Below, piece after piece: positions 10,111 through 20,493 of a stretch of 64,000 nt of DNA (its first letter is position 1; every line of letters starts with the position of its first letter). The translations under genes were made by a program, and so were the position numbers. The notes under the pieces were generated by a model. The model ran no database searches and was not told the DNA's origin. It saw only the letters and a program-made list of their open reading frames with translations. The stretch covers positions 62,001 to 126,000 of the forward strand of contig JANQHD010000024.1 in assembly GCA_028282805.1 (NCBI GenBank). Reading direction: 5' to 3'. Source of the stretch: Phycisphaeraceae bacterium. GTDB lineage: Bacteria; Planctomycetota; Phycisphaerae; Phycisphaerales; Zrk34.

Positions 10111-10165
10111 CGTTAGCCCCCGGTTCTACCGGGGGGATCCCCCGGGTGAAACCCGGGGCTAACGG
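10111..10165. repeat. Family A palindrome, inverted pair (between convergent fliN-like gene and priA)
   Basis: CGTTAGCCCCCGG on the left and CCCGGGGCTAACG on the right form a large inverted repeat of about 55 bases, itself made of two family A units facing each other. Placed between convergent stop codons, it could act as a bidirectional terminator, although no clear T-runs follow. Confidence 0.8.
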
Positions 10166-10186
10166 TTACGTTTGGCGTGGTCACAC

Positions 10187-12520
10187 TCACAACAAACTCA
10201 CCGGGTCAACGTCGACGGCCATGCGGGCGTCGGAGCGGATCAGCTGTCGGCGGCGGGCCTCGGTCAATATGCGTTGCAAGATCGCCGCGTCGGCGGCGAT
10301 CAACTCGATCTGCATGCGGAAGTAACCGCCGAGGCGGGCGATGGGGGGTGTGAGCGGGCCCAACACTAACGCGCCGGTTTGCAACTCGTCGTTGATTTGC
10401 ACGAAAGCGTCGGCAACCTGCGTGGCGGCTTCAAGGGCGCGGTCGAGGTCGCGGTCACGGCAGACCACCCGCGCCATCCGGCTCGCTGGCGGCAGGTTCA
10501 TCTCTTGCCGCATCGCCAGCTCCGCACGCGCAAAACCCCGGTAGTCGTGGTCGGCGGCACGCTCGATCGCGGGGTGGCCGGGCGTGAACGTCTGCACCAC
10601 CACACGCCCCCCGCCCAACCCCCGGCCCGACCGGCCCGACACCTGCGCCACCAGTTGAAACGTCCGCTCGGTTGCGCGGAAGTCCGGCAGGTTCAACGCC
10701 GTGTCCGCGCTGATCACGCCGACCATGCGCACGTTCGGAAAATCCAACCCCTTGGCGATCATCTGCGTGCCGACTAACAGGTCCAGCTTGCCCTCGCCGA
10801 ACTTGCGCAGGGCGTTTTCGTAATCGGTCGCGGTGCGCATCGCGTCGCTGTCCATCCGCAGCATCCGAACCCCCGGGAACTTGCGCTCTAATTCTTCTTC
10901 GACGCGCTGGGTGCCTAGGCCGAACGTCATCACCTTCTTGTTGCACAGCGGGCAGTTGGTCGGCAGGCGGTTTTCGAAACCGCAGTAGTGGCAGCGCGTC
11001 AGCCCCCCGGCCGGCACGCGCGCGTCGAGGTGGTAGACCATGGTCACGTCGCAGTGGTCGCAGTTCATGGTCCACCCGCAGCGGTGGTCGGGGCAGGCGA
11101 CGTAGTTGGCGTAGCCGCGCCGGTTCAAGAGCAAAATCGCCTGGCCCTCGGCGTCGAACGTCTGGCGCAGGGCCTGCTCCATCGCCCGGCTGAGCAGGTG
11201 CACGCGTCGGCCGTCGGCCTGCTGGCTGCGCTGCCGGCGTTCTGCGAGCATGTCGACCACCTGCACCGGCGGCAGCGGCAGGTCGTTCACACGGTTGGGC
11301 AGTTCGAGAAGTTCATAAGTCTGCCGGACGGTGGCGTTGTAGTAGCTTTCGAGCGACGGGGTGGCCGAGCCGAGCACGACGGGGATGTCGAGCATCTGGG
11401 CGCGTTTGATGGCGACGTCGCGGCCGTGGTAGCGGGGGGCCTGGTCCTGCTTGTACGAGTTGTCGTGCTCCTCGTCGACCACGATCAGGCCGAGGCTTTT
11501 CGTGGGCGCGAAGATCGCCGAGCGCGCCCCGACGATCACCTGCGGGTAGCCATCGCGGATGAGCTGCCACTGCTCGTGCCGCTGGGCCGCGGTGAGCCCC
11601 GAGTGCAGCACGGCCACGCGTTCGAAGCGCGACAGGAACCGCCCGGCGGTCTGCGGCGTCAGCGCGATCTCGGGCACGAGCACGATCGCGGTCTGGTTGT
11701 GGGCCACGACCCGTTCGATAGCGCGGATGTACACCTCGGTCTTGCCCGAACCGGTCACGCCGTGCAGCAGTTGGACGCCGAAGCCGGTGCCGAGCGCGCC
11801 GGTCATGCGGTCGAGCGCCACGGCCTGCTCGCCGGTCAGCGTCACGCGCGGCTCGTCGCGGTGCACGTGCTCGGCCCAGATCGCGCGGATCTGCTGCTTG
11901 GCGACCACCTTCAGCAAGCCCTTCTCAACCAGTTGCTTGACCGGGCTGCGCGACTTGCTGCCCGAAAGCGTGGCGAGTTCGAGCGCATCGATCGGCAGCT
12001 TGTGCAACAGTTTCAGTTCGAGCGCCTTGCCGAGCACCGCGGCCTGCTTGGGCGGCAGGCGGTGCTGCTTGACGATCGACGGCAACGCATCGGCGGCGAC
12101 GGGCGAGTGCAGGTCGATCAGGTTCTTCTGCACCAGGCCCGTGCCCTTTTTGACCGCGGCGGGCAGCACCGTGGCGAACACCATGCCCAGCGGGCAGCAG
12201 TAGTAGTCGGCGATCCAGCGGGCGAGGTCGACCAGGTCGTCGGGCAGGTTCACCGCGCGCTCGCGCGACGCGATGGGTTTGATCTTCTCGGCGGGCAGGT
12301 CGGTCGCGTCGGCCAACGCCAACACGTAACCGTCGACGGTGCGCCCGGCCCGGCCGAGCGGCACGAGGACGCGGTCGCCGATGCGCAGGTCGGCCAGCTC
12401 GTCGGGGACCGCGTAGGTCAGGCCGGCGGGCGAGTCGAGGCCCTGCTCGATGGCGACCTGCGCGAACCGGCCGGTGGTGGTGGTCGCAGCGTCGTGGTTT
12501 TCGCCGAAGAGGTTGGGCAT
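10187..12520 (-). CDS. priA: Primosomal replication restart helicase PriA
   Basis: Superfamily 2 DNA helicase that reloads the replisome at stalled forks. The 777-residue protein has an N-terminal DNA-binding part (AVPDELADLRIGDRVLVPLG), Walker A GVTGSGKTEVY, DEEH box in IVVDEEHDNSY, and the zinc-binding insert CPDHRCG, CDHC, CHYC, CPLC between the helicase lobes. Start ATG at 12520 (MPNLFGENHD) is preferred to an upstream in-frame start, because a TATACT box ends only 6 bases before it. It is divergent from the sulfatase-fold gene. Confidence 0.95.
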   Translation of the reverse strand: MPNLFGENHDAATTTTGRFAQVAIEQGLDSPAGLTYAVPDELADLRIGDRVLVPLGRAGRTVDGYVLALADATDLPAEKIKPIASRERAVNLPDDLVDLARWIADYYCCPLGMVFATVLPAAVKKGTGLVQKNLIDLHSPVAADALPSIVKQHRLPPKQAAVLGKALELKLLHKLPIDALELATLSGSKSRSPVKQLVEKGLLKVVAKQQIRAIWAEHVHRDEPRVTLTGEQAVALDRMTGALGTGFGVQLLHGVTGSGKTEVYIRAIERVVAHNQTAIVLVPEIALTPQTAGRFLSRFERVAVLHSGLTAAQRHEQWQLIRDGYPQVIVGARSAIFAPTKSLGLIVVDEEHDNSYKQDQAPRYHGRDVAIKRAQMLDIPVVLGSATPSLESYYNATVRQTYELLELPNRVNDLPLPPVQVVDMLAERRQRSQQADGRRVHLLSRAMEQALRQTFDAEGQAILLLNRRGYANYVACPDHRCGWTMNCDHCDVTMVYHLDARVPAGGLTRCHYCGFENRLPTNCPLCNKKVMTFGLGTQRVEEELERKFPGVRMLRMDSDAMRTATDYENALRKFGEGKLDLLVGTQMIAKGLDFPNVRMVGVISADTALNLPDFRATERTFQLVAQVSGRSGRGLGGGRVVVQTFTPGHPAIERAADHDYRGFARAELAMRQEMNLPPASRMARVVCRDRDLDRALEAATQVADAFVQINDELQTGALVLGPLTPPIARLGGYFRMQIELIAADAAILQRILTEARRRQLIRSDARMAVDVDPVSLL

Positions 12521-12526
12521 AAGGTG

Positions 12527-12532
12527 AGTATA
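12527..12532 (-). promoter_or_regulatory. -10 element just upstream of priA (possible leaderless start)
   Basis: TATACT on the minus strand ends 6 bases before the priA ATG, the spacing of leaderless transcripts. No good -35 box lies 17 bases upstream. Confidence 0.4.
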
Positions 12533-12562
12533 GCGTGATCGGCTGTGGGGCTTGGTTGTTGC

Positions 12563-12610
12563 CGAGCCCTCGGACCACCGAGCCACCGGACCCTCGGACC
12601 ACCGGGGCTC
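12563..12610 (+). repeat. 8-base periodic array between priA and the sulfatase-fold gene
   Basis: Six octads of consensus CGRRCCMY (for example CGGACCAC at 12571 and 12595). It includes a 14-base direct repeat CCCTCGGACCACCG at 12567-12580 and 12591-12604. Confidence 0.6.
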
Positions 12611-12628
12611 GCTGCGCTCGCCCCGGTG
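12600..12628. repeat. Strong hairpin upstream of the sulfatase-fold gene
   Basis: CACCGGGGC (12600-12608) pairs perfectly with GCCCCGGTG (12620-12628) around a GC-rich loop. It lies in a divergent gene gap, so it is not an obvious terminator. Confidence 0.6.
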
Positions 12629-12646
12629 CTTGGGGGGCGTGGGTTT

Positions 12647-14038
12647 ATGGGGCTATTGGGGGTGTGGGATTATGCCGATGATGTCGACGTGGGTGAGCGA
12701 CGCAACATTTTGTTGATCGTCACGACCGGGCAGCGCGGCGATGCGCTGGGCGGGGCGGGGGTGTGGCCGATCGACACGCCGCAGCTCGATGCGCTGGCGA
12801 TCGCGGGGCTGGCGGTGACGGCGGTGAGCCCGTCGCCGGCGGATCGGCCGGCGCTGGCGTCGCTGTATACCGGTTTGCACCCGAGGCAGCACGGGCTGCT
12901 CAACGGCCGGTCGCCGCGCGGCGGCGTGGGCGGCTGGGCGCAGCGGTTTCGCGAGGCGGGTTACCACCTGGCGGGCGTGGGGCGCGTGGGGCTGATCGCC
13001 GATCAATTGCACGCGGCGCACGTGGTGGCGGACCTCGATGAGGTCGAGCCGTTGCGCTGCGAGTACCTGCGCTACGTACAGCGGCGGGGGATGTTGGACT
13101 ACGTGCTCGAAGCGCGGCAGCGGCGGCAGCGGGGCGGGCTGTTTGATCCGTCGGTGGGTTTCGCCGAGCCGAGCAACGACGTCGACGGTTACATCGGCGA
13201 GCTGGCGCGTGGGGTGATCGTCGAGTTGCCGAGCGATCGGCCGTGGTTGATGGTGGTCGCGTTCACCGGGCCGGGCAACGACCTGGCGGCGCCGGAACCT
13301 TACCTGGACTTGGTCGACGCCGAGGCGTTGCGCGGTTCGTTCGTGCCGGCGACGATGCGGAAGGTCGACGCGTACACGGAGCTGCGTTACCCGCGTGCGC
13401 TGCTGCAGGCGGTGACCGGCGCACAGGCGGCGGCGATGCGCCAGCACTACCTGGCGCGCGTGTGCATGCTCGACTTCATGGTCGGGCGGTCGCGCAAGGC
13501 GATGACGAAACACGGCCACGACCTCGGCGCATGGACGGTGCTCACCAGCAACCGCGGCGAGGTGCTCGGCGAGCGCGGCCTGTTTGGTTGCACGGGTTTC
13601 GTCGGCTCGGGGCCTTACGTGCCGATGTGGGTCGCGCCGCCGACGAGCGTGGGCGAGATCGACGCGAACAACGAGAAGCTGCGCGACCGCGACGGGCTGG
13701 TCAGCGGCGTGGACCTCGCGGCGACGCTGTGCGCCATCGGCCAGGTCGACCCGCCGGCCGGTTGCTTGGGGCGGTCGATATTGCCGGGGCTGGTCGGCGA
13801 GACCGTCGGCCACGACGCGGTGATCAGCGAGTTCGGCAAGCGGCTGCTGCTTGAAACGGCTCAGCACAAGGCGATGTTCGACGCCGAGTCGGGCAAGGTG
13901 CGGGCGCTGTTCGACGTGTTCATCGACGAGGCCGAGCAGCACAACCTCGTCGGCGACCCGAAGGGTGCGGCGGTGGTCGACATGCTGCGCTGGCGGTTGG
14001 CGGAGCTGTTGTTGCCGATGCAGCCGGTGGTTGGGTGA
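12647..14038 (+). CDS. Sulfatase-fold protein lacking the catalytic and metal-binding residues
   Basis: 463-residue protein of the alkaline phosphatase/sulfatase superfamily. It has the order of landmarks RRNILLIV near the N-terminus, SLYTGLHPRQHG near residue 75, LTSNRGEVLGERGLFG near 300 and a C-terminal FDVFIDEAEQHNLVGDP. Active sulfatases have TDDQ, C/S-x-P-x-R and SDHGE at these places. Here they read TTGQ (26-29), DRPAL (66-70) and SNRGE (301-305). The formylglycine Cys/Ser and several metal ligands are therefore missing, and I infer a non-sulfatase or binding-only role. Start ATG at 12647 follows a G-rich stretch. It converges with serA. Confidence 0.75.
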   Translation: MGLLGVWDYADDVDVGERRNILLIVTTGQRGDALGGAGVWPIDTPQLDALAIAGLAVTAVSPSPADRPALASLYTGLHPRQHGLLNGRSPRGGVGGWAQRFREAGYHLAGVGRVGLIADQLHAAHVVADLDEVEPLRCEYLRYVQRRGMLDYVLEARQRRQRGGLFDPSVGFAEPSNDVDGYIGELARGVIVELPSDRPWLMVVAFTGPGNDLAAPEPYLDLVDAEALRGSFVPATMRKVDAYTELRYPRALLQAVTGAQAAAMRQHYLARVCMLDFMVGRSRKAMTKHGHDLGAWTVLTSNRGEVLGERGLFGCTGFVGSGPYVPMWVAPPTSVGEIDANNEKLRDRDGLVSGVDLAATLCAIGQVDPPAGCLGRSILPGLVGETVGHDAVISEFGKRLLLETAQHKAMFDAESGKVRALFDVFIDEAEQHNLVGDPKGAAVVDMLRWRLAELLLPMQPVVG

Positions 14039-14107
14039 GCCATAAGCCAATAGGCATAAGTAATAGCCATGAGCCAACAGCCAACAGCCAACAGCCAATA
14101 GATCATC
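14039..14107 (+). repeat. Heptanucleotide array starting at the base after the sulfatase-fold stop
   Basis: Ten units, nearly all 7 bases, of consensus GCCAAYA (one unit has 6 bases). Three in a row are exact GCCAACA (14073-14093). The first unit starts directly after the TGA. Confidence 0.85.
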
Positions 14108-14151
14108 GGTGAAGGGGTTGAGTTGATGTAAGCTCGCGGCGTTCGCAACGC

Positions 14152-14193
14152 CTCATCACTCATCACTCATCACACATTGCTCATCGCGACTCG
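14152..14193 (+). repeat. Second heptanucleotide array in the same gap
   Basis: CTCATCA three times without change (14152-14172), then degenerate copies CACATTG and CTCATCG in the same phase. Confidence 0.8.
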
Positions 14194-14219
14194 GATACAC
14201 CACGATCGTACGGTGGCTG

Positions 14220-14243
14220 ATTCACCAATTCACCGATCCACGC
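14220..14243 (+). repeat. Three octads next to the serA stop codon
   Basis: ATTCACCA, ATTCACCG and ATCCACGC in tandem, ending one base before the serA stop (14245-14247 on the minus strand). Confidence 0.6.
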
Positions 14244-14244
14244 T

Positions 14245-15855
14245 TCAGCCGCCGTTTTCGATCTTCGGCAGGTTGACCGTGGCGACCTTGAGGATGCCCG
14301 GCCGCGCTTTGAGGCGGTTGACGAGCGACTCGTCGGGGGCCGCGTCGATCTTGAGGACCATGATCGCCTTGTCGCCGTGGCGGGCGAGGGTCATGTCGGC
14401 GATGTTGGTGTTCGCGTCGGCCAGCTCGCCGCCGACGATGCCGACCATGCCGGGCTTGTCTTCGTTTTGCAGCAGCAGCATCTGGCCCTCGGGCACCATG
14501 TCCATGTGGTAGCCGCACACGTTGAGCACGCGCGGCAGGCCGTCGTTGTACACCGTACCCACGATGAAGCGTGTGGCGTCGCCCGATTCGACCTCGATCT
14601 TGATGCGCGGGCTGACGCGTGGCTCGTCGATGATCGTGGTCTGGCTCTTGATGCCGCGCTCCTCGGCGATCAGCCGCACGTTCACGACATTGACCGGGTC
14701 GTCGAGCTGCGTCTGCAAAAGGTTGATCACGACCATGCGTTCGATGGTGCTGCCGGCCGAGGCGAGCAGTTCGCCCTCGAGCGTGACCGTGACGTTGCCC
14801 AGCCCCCCATCACACATCGGCGACAGCAGGTGCGCCATGCGCTCGGCCAACTCGACAAACGGCTGCTGCGCCGGGTCGAGGTCGAGGCGGACGCCGCCGA
14901 GGTTCACCGCGCCGCGGACGCCCTCGCCCTTGAGGTATTCGAGCAGCTGGGCGCAGGCGTCGGTGCTCACCGCCTGCTGGGCCTCACTGGTCGAGGCGCC
15001 GAGGTGCGGCGTGCACAGCACCTTGGGGTTGGCCCGCAGCGCATCGTCCTCGGCGGGGGGTTCGGATTCGTAGACGTCGATCGCCGCGCCGCCGCACTGG
15101 CCGGCGTCGATCGCGGCCAGCAGGTCGGGCACGTCGACCACGCCGCCGCGCGCCGCGTTGACCACGCGGATGCCCGCCTTGCACTTGGCGAATGTCTCGG
15201 CGTTGAGCATGCCGCGCGTCTGGTCGTTCAGCGGCACGTGGAAGCTGATGAAGTCCAGGTCGCCGAGCATCGCGTCGAAGTCCTTGAATATCTTCACGCG
15301 CCCGTCGAGCGCCGATTCGGCGTTGAACACCGGGTCGTACGCCACGACCGTCATGCCGAACGCCAGCGCGCGCTCCGCGACGGTCCGGCCGATGCGGCCG
15401 AAGCCGACCACGCCCAGCGTCTTGCCCGACAGCTGTGTGCCGACGTACTTGCTGCGGTCCCAGCCGCCTTCGCTCATGACCTTGTAGGCCGGGCCGATGT
15501 TGCGGGCCAGCGCCATGAGCATCGCGAACGCGTGCTCGGCGGTGGTGATCGTCGAGGCGTCGGCCGAGTTCATCACCAGCACGCCCTTGGTCGTGGCCGC
15601 CGCCAGGTCGATGTTGTCCACACCGACGCCGGCCCTCGCCACGGCCCGCAGCTTGCCGGGGTTCTCGAGCACCTTGGCCGTCACCTGTACGCCCGAGCGC
15701 ACGATCAGGCCGTGGTAATCGCCCACGACCGCGGCCAACTCGTCTTCCGACAGGCCGGTCTTCACGGCCACTTCGACGTCGCTGAAGCTCTGGAGATAGT
15801 CGATGCCGGCTTGGGCGAGCTTGTCGCCGACTAAAATTCGGGTCTTTTCGGACAT
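14245..15855 (-). CDS. serA: D-3-phosphoglycerate dehydrogenase
   Basis: First enzyme of serine synthesis: oxidises 3-phosphoglycerate with NAD. The 536-residue product is the long form, with a catalytic domain, a NAD-binding Rossmann segment ([13 protein letters not shown]), the active-site sequences [15 protein letters not shown] and CTPHLGAST, an intervening (ASB) domain and a C-terminal ACT domain ([16 protein letters not shown]) that usually binds serine for feedback control. ATG at 15855 ([13 protein letters not shown]) is chosen by homology; an in-frame ATG lies at 15873. It is divergent from rpsO. Confidence 0.95.
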   Translation of the reverse strand: MSEKTRILVGDKLAQAGIDYLQSFSDVEVAVKTGLSEDELAAVVGDYHGLIVRSGVQVTAKVLENPGKLRAVARAGVGVDNIDLAAATTKGVLVMNSADASTITTAEHAFAMLMALARNIGPAYKVMSEGGWDRSKYVGTQLSGKTLGVVGFGRIGRTVAERALAFGMTVVAYDPVFNAESALDGRVKIFKDFDAMLGDLDFISFHVPLNDQTRGMLNAETFAKCKAGIRVVNAARGGVVDVPDLLAAIDAGQCGGAAIDVYESEPPAEDDALRANPKVLCTPHLGASTSEAQQAVSTDACAQLLEYLKGEGVRGAVNLGGVRLDLDPAQQPFVELAERMAHLLSPMCDGGLGNVTVTLEGELLASAGSTIERMVVINLLQTQLDDPVNVVNVRLIAEERGIKSQTTIIDEPRVSPRIKIEVESGDATRFIVGTVYNDGLPRVLNVCGYHMDMVPEGQMLLLQNEDKPGMVGIVGGELADANTNIADMTLARHGDKAIMVLKIDAAPDESLVNRLKARPGILKVATVNLPKIENGG

Positions 15856-15958
15856 CGTCCGCGGTCGCTCCATCCTTGGGGGTGTATGCCCAATCGTCGG
15901 CCAAATCCGGCGATCGGGTGGGGGCGGGTATCCTACAGCGGCGGGTTATCCTTGTCGA

Positions 15959-15987
15959 TTGCCCGCTCGCCGGCCGATGGTTATACT
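15959..15987 (+). promoter_or_regulatory. Probable sigma70 promoter of rpsO
   Basis: TTGCCC (15959-15964), a 17-base spacer and TATACT (15982-15987). The transcript would have a 5' UTR of about 75 bases. This contains a hairpin (GCCCGA paired with TCGGGC at about 16030-16049) close to the rpsO ribosome site, a plausible place for S15 autoregulation. Confidence 0.6.
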
Positions 15988-16067
15988 CTCGGGCTTACTT
16001 TCGACCGGTTAGACGCATACAGAGATTGCAGCCCGACCCAGGTTCGGGCCGATGGAGACCCAGACGT

Positions 16068-16337
16068 ATGGCCCTGGCACTCGAAACCAAGAAGACGATC
16101 ATCGACGAGCACAAGCGCGGCGACAAGGACACCGGCTCGCCCGAGGTGCAGATCTCGATCCTCACCCGACGCATCAACGACCTGACCGAGCACGTCCGCA
16201 CTCACAAGCACGATTACCACTCGCGCCGCGGCCTGATCATGATGGTCGGCAAACGCAACCGCCTGCTGCGGTACCTGGCCAAGAAGGACCGCCAGCGCTA
16301 CCTCGACCTGATCGGCAAGCTCGGCTTGCGTAAGTAA
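16068..16337 (+). CDS. rpsO: 30S ribosomal protein S15
   Basis: 89-residue protein of the small subunit that binds 16S rRNA early in assembly. The sequence has the family motifs [29 protein letters not shown] and KRNRLLRYL. The rpsO-pnp order is the classic arrangement. A strong terminator follows directly, so pnp probably depends partly on its own leader or on readthrough. Confidence 0.97.
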   Translation: MALALETKKTIIDEHKRGDKDTGSPEVQISILTRRINDLTEHVRTHKHDYHSRRGLIMMVGKRNRLLRYLAKKDRQRYLDLIGKLGLRK

Positions 16338-16345
16338 ACACTCGG

Positions 16346-16376
16346 ACGGGCGGCCGCACCGCGGTCGCCCGTTTCT
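16346..16376 (+). terminator. Rho-independent terminator after rpsO
   Basis: Stem of about 12 base pairs: ACGGGCG (16346-16352) pairs with CGCCCGT (16366-16372), extended inward by GCCGC, with a loop of three bases, followed by TTTCTTTT. Confidence 0.85.
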
Positions 16377-16387
16377 TTTAGACATCC

Positions 16388-16497
16388 AGGACCCGGCGGA
16401 CGGCGTGATGTTCACGCCCGAGATGGGAGGCAGTCGCCACCGCGCCCCTCGAGAACGATGGGCCCGATGACCACTGTCCCCCCCGTAGCCGGGTCCT
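16388..16497 (+). ncRNA. Structured 5' leader of pnp (candidate cis-regulatory RNA)
   Basis: AGGACCCGGC (16388-16397) pairs perfectly with GCCGGGTCCT (16488-16497), closing a domain of about 110 bases. Inside is a second perfect hairpin, GGCGTGA (16402-16408) with TCACGCC (16412-16418), and more GC-rich potential pairing. It sits between the rpsO terminator and the pnp ribosome site (AAAGGAA, 16541). In E. coli the pnp leader is a long stem-loop cut by RNase III and used for autocontrol; the shape here differs. I do not recognise it as a known riboswitch. Confidence 0.5.
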
Positions 16498-16554
16498 TTA
16501 CGACAAGCCGCTGCGCCCGTGTTACACACCCGCGGCGGCGAAAGGAATCTGACT

Positions 16555-18705
<2,151 letters not shown>

Positions 18706-18733
18706 GGACGCCGCCCAAATCATGAGACCGATG

Positions 18734-18758
18734 AGCCCGGCGAAAGCCGGGCTTTTTT
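18734..18758 (+). terminator. Rho-independent terminator after pnp
   Basis: AGCCCGGC (18734-18741), a GAAA-type loop and GCCGGGCT (18746-18753), followed by a run of T. Confidence 0.93.
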
Positions 18759-18854
18759 ATGGTCGCGGGCGACCATGTTTAACGGGGTGTGGGGGTAAAT
18801 GGAGAGTTGACAGGGGGTTGGGGCGATATATGTCGTTTTTGCGAAAAAACCTTG

Positions 18855-18883
18855 TTTGACGGCGCAGGGTCGGAGTATATTAA
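18855..18883 (+). promoter_or_regulatory. Probable promoter of the cold shock gene
   Basis: TTTGAC (18855-18860), a 17-base spacer and TATTAA (18878-18883). A weaker TTGACA lies upstream at 18807, but its spacing to a -10 box is poor. Confidence 0.5.
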
Positions 18884-18889
18884 GGGTAA

Positions 18890-19182
18890 TACATATCGTT
18901 TGATGGAGTGAAAACGTTCGGGCTCAGCGGTTCATGTCCAGCCCGGACGACGAATAAGGTGAAGCGATACGCGGACAAGACTCGTCGCGAGGGGAGGCGA
19001 CAAGGGCTTGTCTTGTGCGTTTGATCAGGGGGTTCGACCACCCCGCCCACGCGGCTAGTTCGAGCGCCACCGTCGTTTCGCCCGCTTTGTCCGAAGTCCA
19101 AAGGCCCGTCGCCCAACTCAGGCGGGCCTGTGAGCGGAAGTGAAATGTTCAGTGTCATCTTTCACGGCGCAGGAGGTGTTTA
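18890..19182 (+). promoter_or_regulatory. Long structured leader of the cold shock gene
   Basis: The gap between pnp and the cold shock gene is 477 bases. If transcription starts near 18890, the untranslated leader is about 290 bases. It holds several potential hairpins, for example AGGCCCG pairing with CGGGCCT around 19100-19127, and GTGAAA pairing with TTTCAC just before the AGGAGG ribosome site. Long leaders of cspA-type mRNAs act as RNA thermometers. No tRNA or protein gene is evident here. Confidence 0.45.
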
Positions 19183-19452
19183 ATGGCCGTGCGCGGGCAA
19201 GTGAAGTGGTTCGATCCCAAAAAGGGGTACGGGTTCATCGTCGGGCCTGATGGGCAGGACGTGTTCGTCCATTACTCGCACATCGAGTCCGAGGGTTTCC
19301 GCCTGCTCAAGGACGGGGAAACCGTCGATTACGAACTCGTCGAGAGCGACAAGGGCTGGCAGGCACGCGAAGTGCACCGGCTCGACGTGCAGGTCAACTC
19401 CGAAGCGGTGGACAATGTGATCAACGACCGATCACCCGCCCCCGAAGAGTAA
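19183..19452 (+). CDS. Cold shock domain protein
   Basis: 89-residue single-stranded nucleic acid binding protein. The OB-fold cold shock domain has RNP1-like KGYGFI and RNP2-like VFVHYSHI, after the typical GQVKWFDPKKGYG. After the domain there is a C-terminal tail of about 20 acidic and polar residues. AGGAGG lies 6 bases before the ATG. It has its own promoter and a long leader. Confidence 0.95.
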   Translation: MAVRGQVKWFDPKKGYGFIVGPDGQDVFVHYSHIESEGFRLLKDGETVDYELVESDKGWQAREVHRLDVQVNSEAVDNVINDRSPAPEE

Positions 19453-19553
19453 GCCGGGTCGCGCCAGTTGCTCCGTTCATCTCGCTGGGCATTACCCTGC
19501 CGGCCGGGTTCGGCGGTACACTGACCGACCGTACCGTTTTGGCTGGTGGTTTC

Positions 19554-20420
19554 ATGCGATGGCTTGAATGGTTGTTGATGGGCATCGGCATCGGCGCCGC
19601 GGCGATGATCCCGGCGGCGTGGTTTATGACGCGCCGCACGGCCGAGCGGGTCCGGCGCCTTGAGCAGCGCGCCCGGTCGGCCGAACGCCTCGCCGAACTC
19701 GGCACGCTCACCGGCGGCCTGGCGCACGAGATCAAGAACCCGCTGTCGACGATCGGGCTGAACCTTCAGTTGCTGCGCGAGTCGTTGGAGGAGGCGGACC
19801 TGCCCGAGCCGCAGCGCGGCCGGCTGGTTCACCGACTCGACGCCGTGGCGGGCGAGTCGGATCGGTTGCGCGAGATACTGGAAGACTTCCTCGCGTTCGC
19901 CGGGCGGATGAAGCTGGACCGCCAACCCGTCGACCTGAACCAGCTGGTGGAAGACCTGGTCATCTTCTTCGGGCCGCAGGCCGAGCAGTCGGGCGTGCAG
20001 CTGCGCACGCAGTTGGCCGAGGGGATGCCTGCCATCGCGGCGGACAGCACGCTGTTGAAGCAGGCGGTGTTGAACCTGATGATCAACGCGACGCAGGCGA
20101 TGGTCGCCGCGCGCTACGCCGACCAGCCGCACGGCGGGGCGACGGACCTGATCATCCGCACCGGCGCCACCGACGACACGCTGAGTGTCCACGTGACCGA
20201 CACCGGCCCGGGCATCGGCGACGAGCAGCTGGCGCGGGTGTTCGAGCCTTATTTCACGACGAAGAAGGGCGGCAGCGGCTTGGGCCTGGCCACGGCCCGC
20301 CGCATCGTCGAAGAACACGCCGGCCACCTCTCCGTGCACAGCGAAGCCGGCAAGGGCAGCGATTTTGAGCTTTCCCTGCCCAAGCAATCCGCCACGCCCG
20401 ACGTGGGCGAGCCGGTCTGA
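19554..20420 (+). CDS. Sensor histidine kinase (one membrane helix, HisKA + HATPase)
   Basis: 288-residue kinase with one N-terminal membrane helix (about residues 5-25), no recognisable sensor domain, then a dimerisation domain with the phospho-acceptor His58 in LAHEIKNPLS, and an ATPase domain with N box (LNLMINATQAM), G1 (DTGPGIGDE) and G2 (GGSGLGLATARRIVEEHAG). No response regulator is next to it, so the partner is unknown. ATG at 19554 is used; an in-frame TTG at 19539 is an alternative. The stop codon overlaps the -35 box of the next promoter. Confidence 0.92.
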   Translation: MRWLEWLLMGIGIGAAAMIPAAWFMTRRTAERVRRLEQRARSAERLAELGTLTGGLAHEIKNPLSTIGLNLQLLRESLEEADLPEPQRGRLVHRLDAVAGESDRLREILEDFLAFAGRMKLDRQPVDLNQLVEDLVIFFGPQAEQSGVQLRTQLAEGMPAIAADSTLLKQAVLNLMINATQAMVAARYADQPHGGATDLIIRTGATDDTLSVHVTDTGPGIGDEQLARVFEPYFTTKKGGSGLGLATARRIVEEHAGHLSVHSEAGKGSDFELSLPKQSATPDVGEPV

Positions 20421-20445
20421 CACGCCCGCTGCACCCCGCTATAAT
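20417..20445 (+). promoter_or_regulatory. Promoter of the leuC-like gene, overlapping the kinase stop codon
   Basis: CTGACA (20417-20422), a 17-base spacer and perfect TATAAT (20440-20445). The -35 box includes the TGA stop of the histidine kinase. Confidence 0.75.
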
Positions 20446-20493
20446 CCGCCGTTCTGCACCGAACGCGATGAAGCTGTATTGGAGGTCCGCCCC

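Noticed and set aside
15952-15987. TTGTCG as -35 box of the rpsO promoter
   Set aside because: Its spacer to TATACT would be 24 bases; TTGCCC with a 17-base spacer is more plausible.
16388-16497. Known riboswitch or signal recognition particle RNA in the pnp leader
   Set aside because: The conserved boxes of cobalamin, glycine and fluoride riboswitches and of SRP RNA were not found, so it is kept only as an unnamed structured leader.
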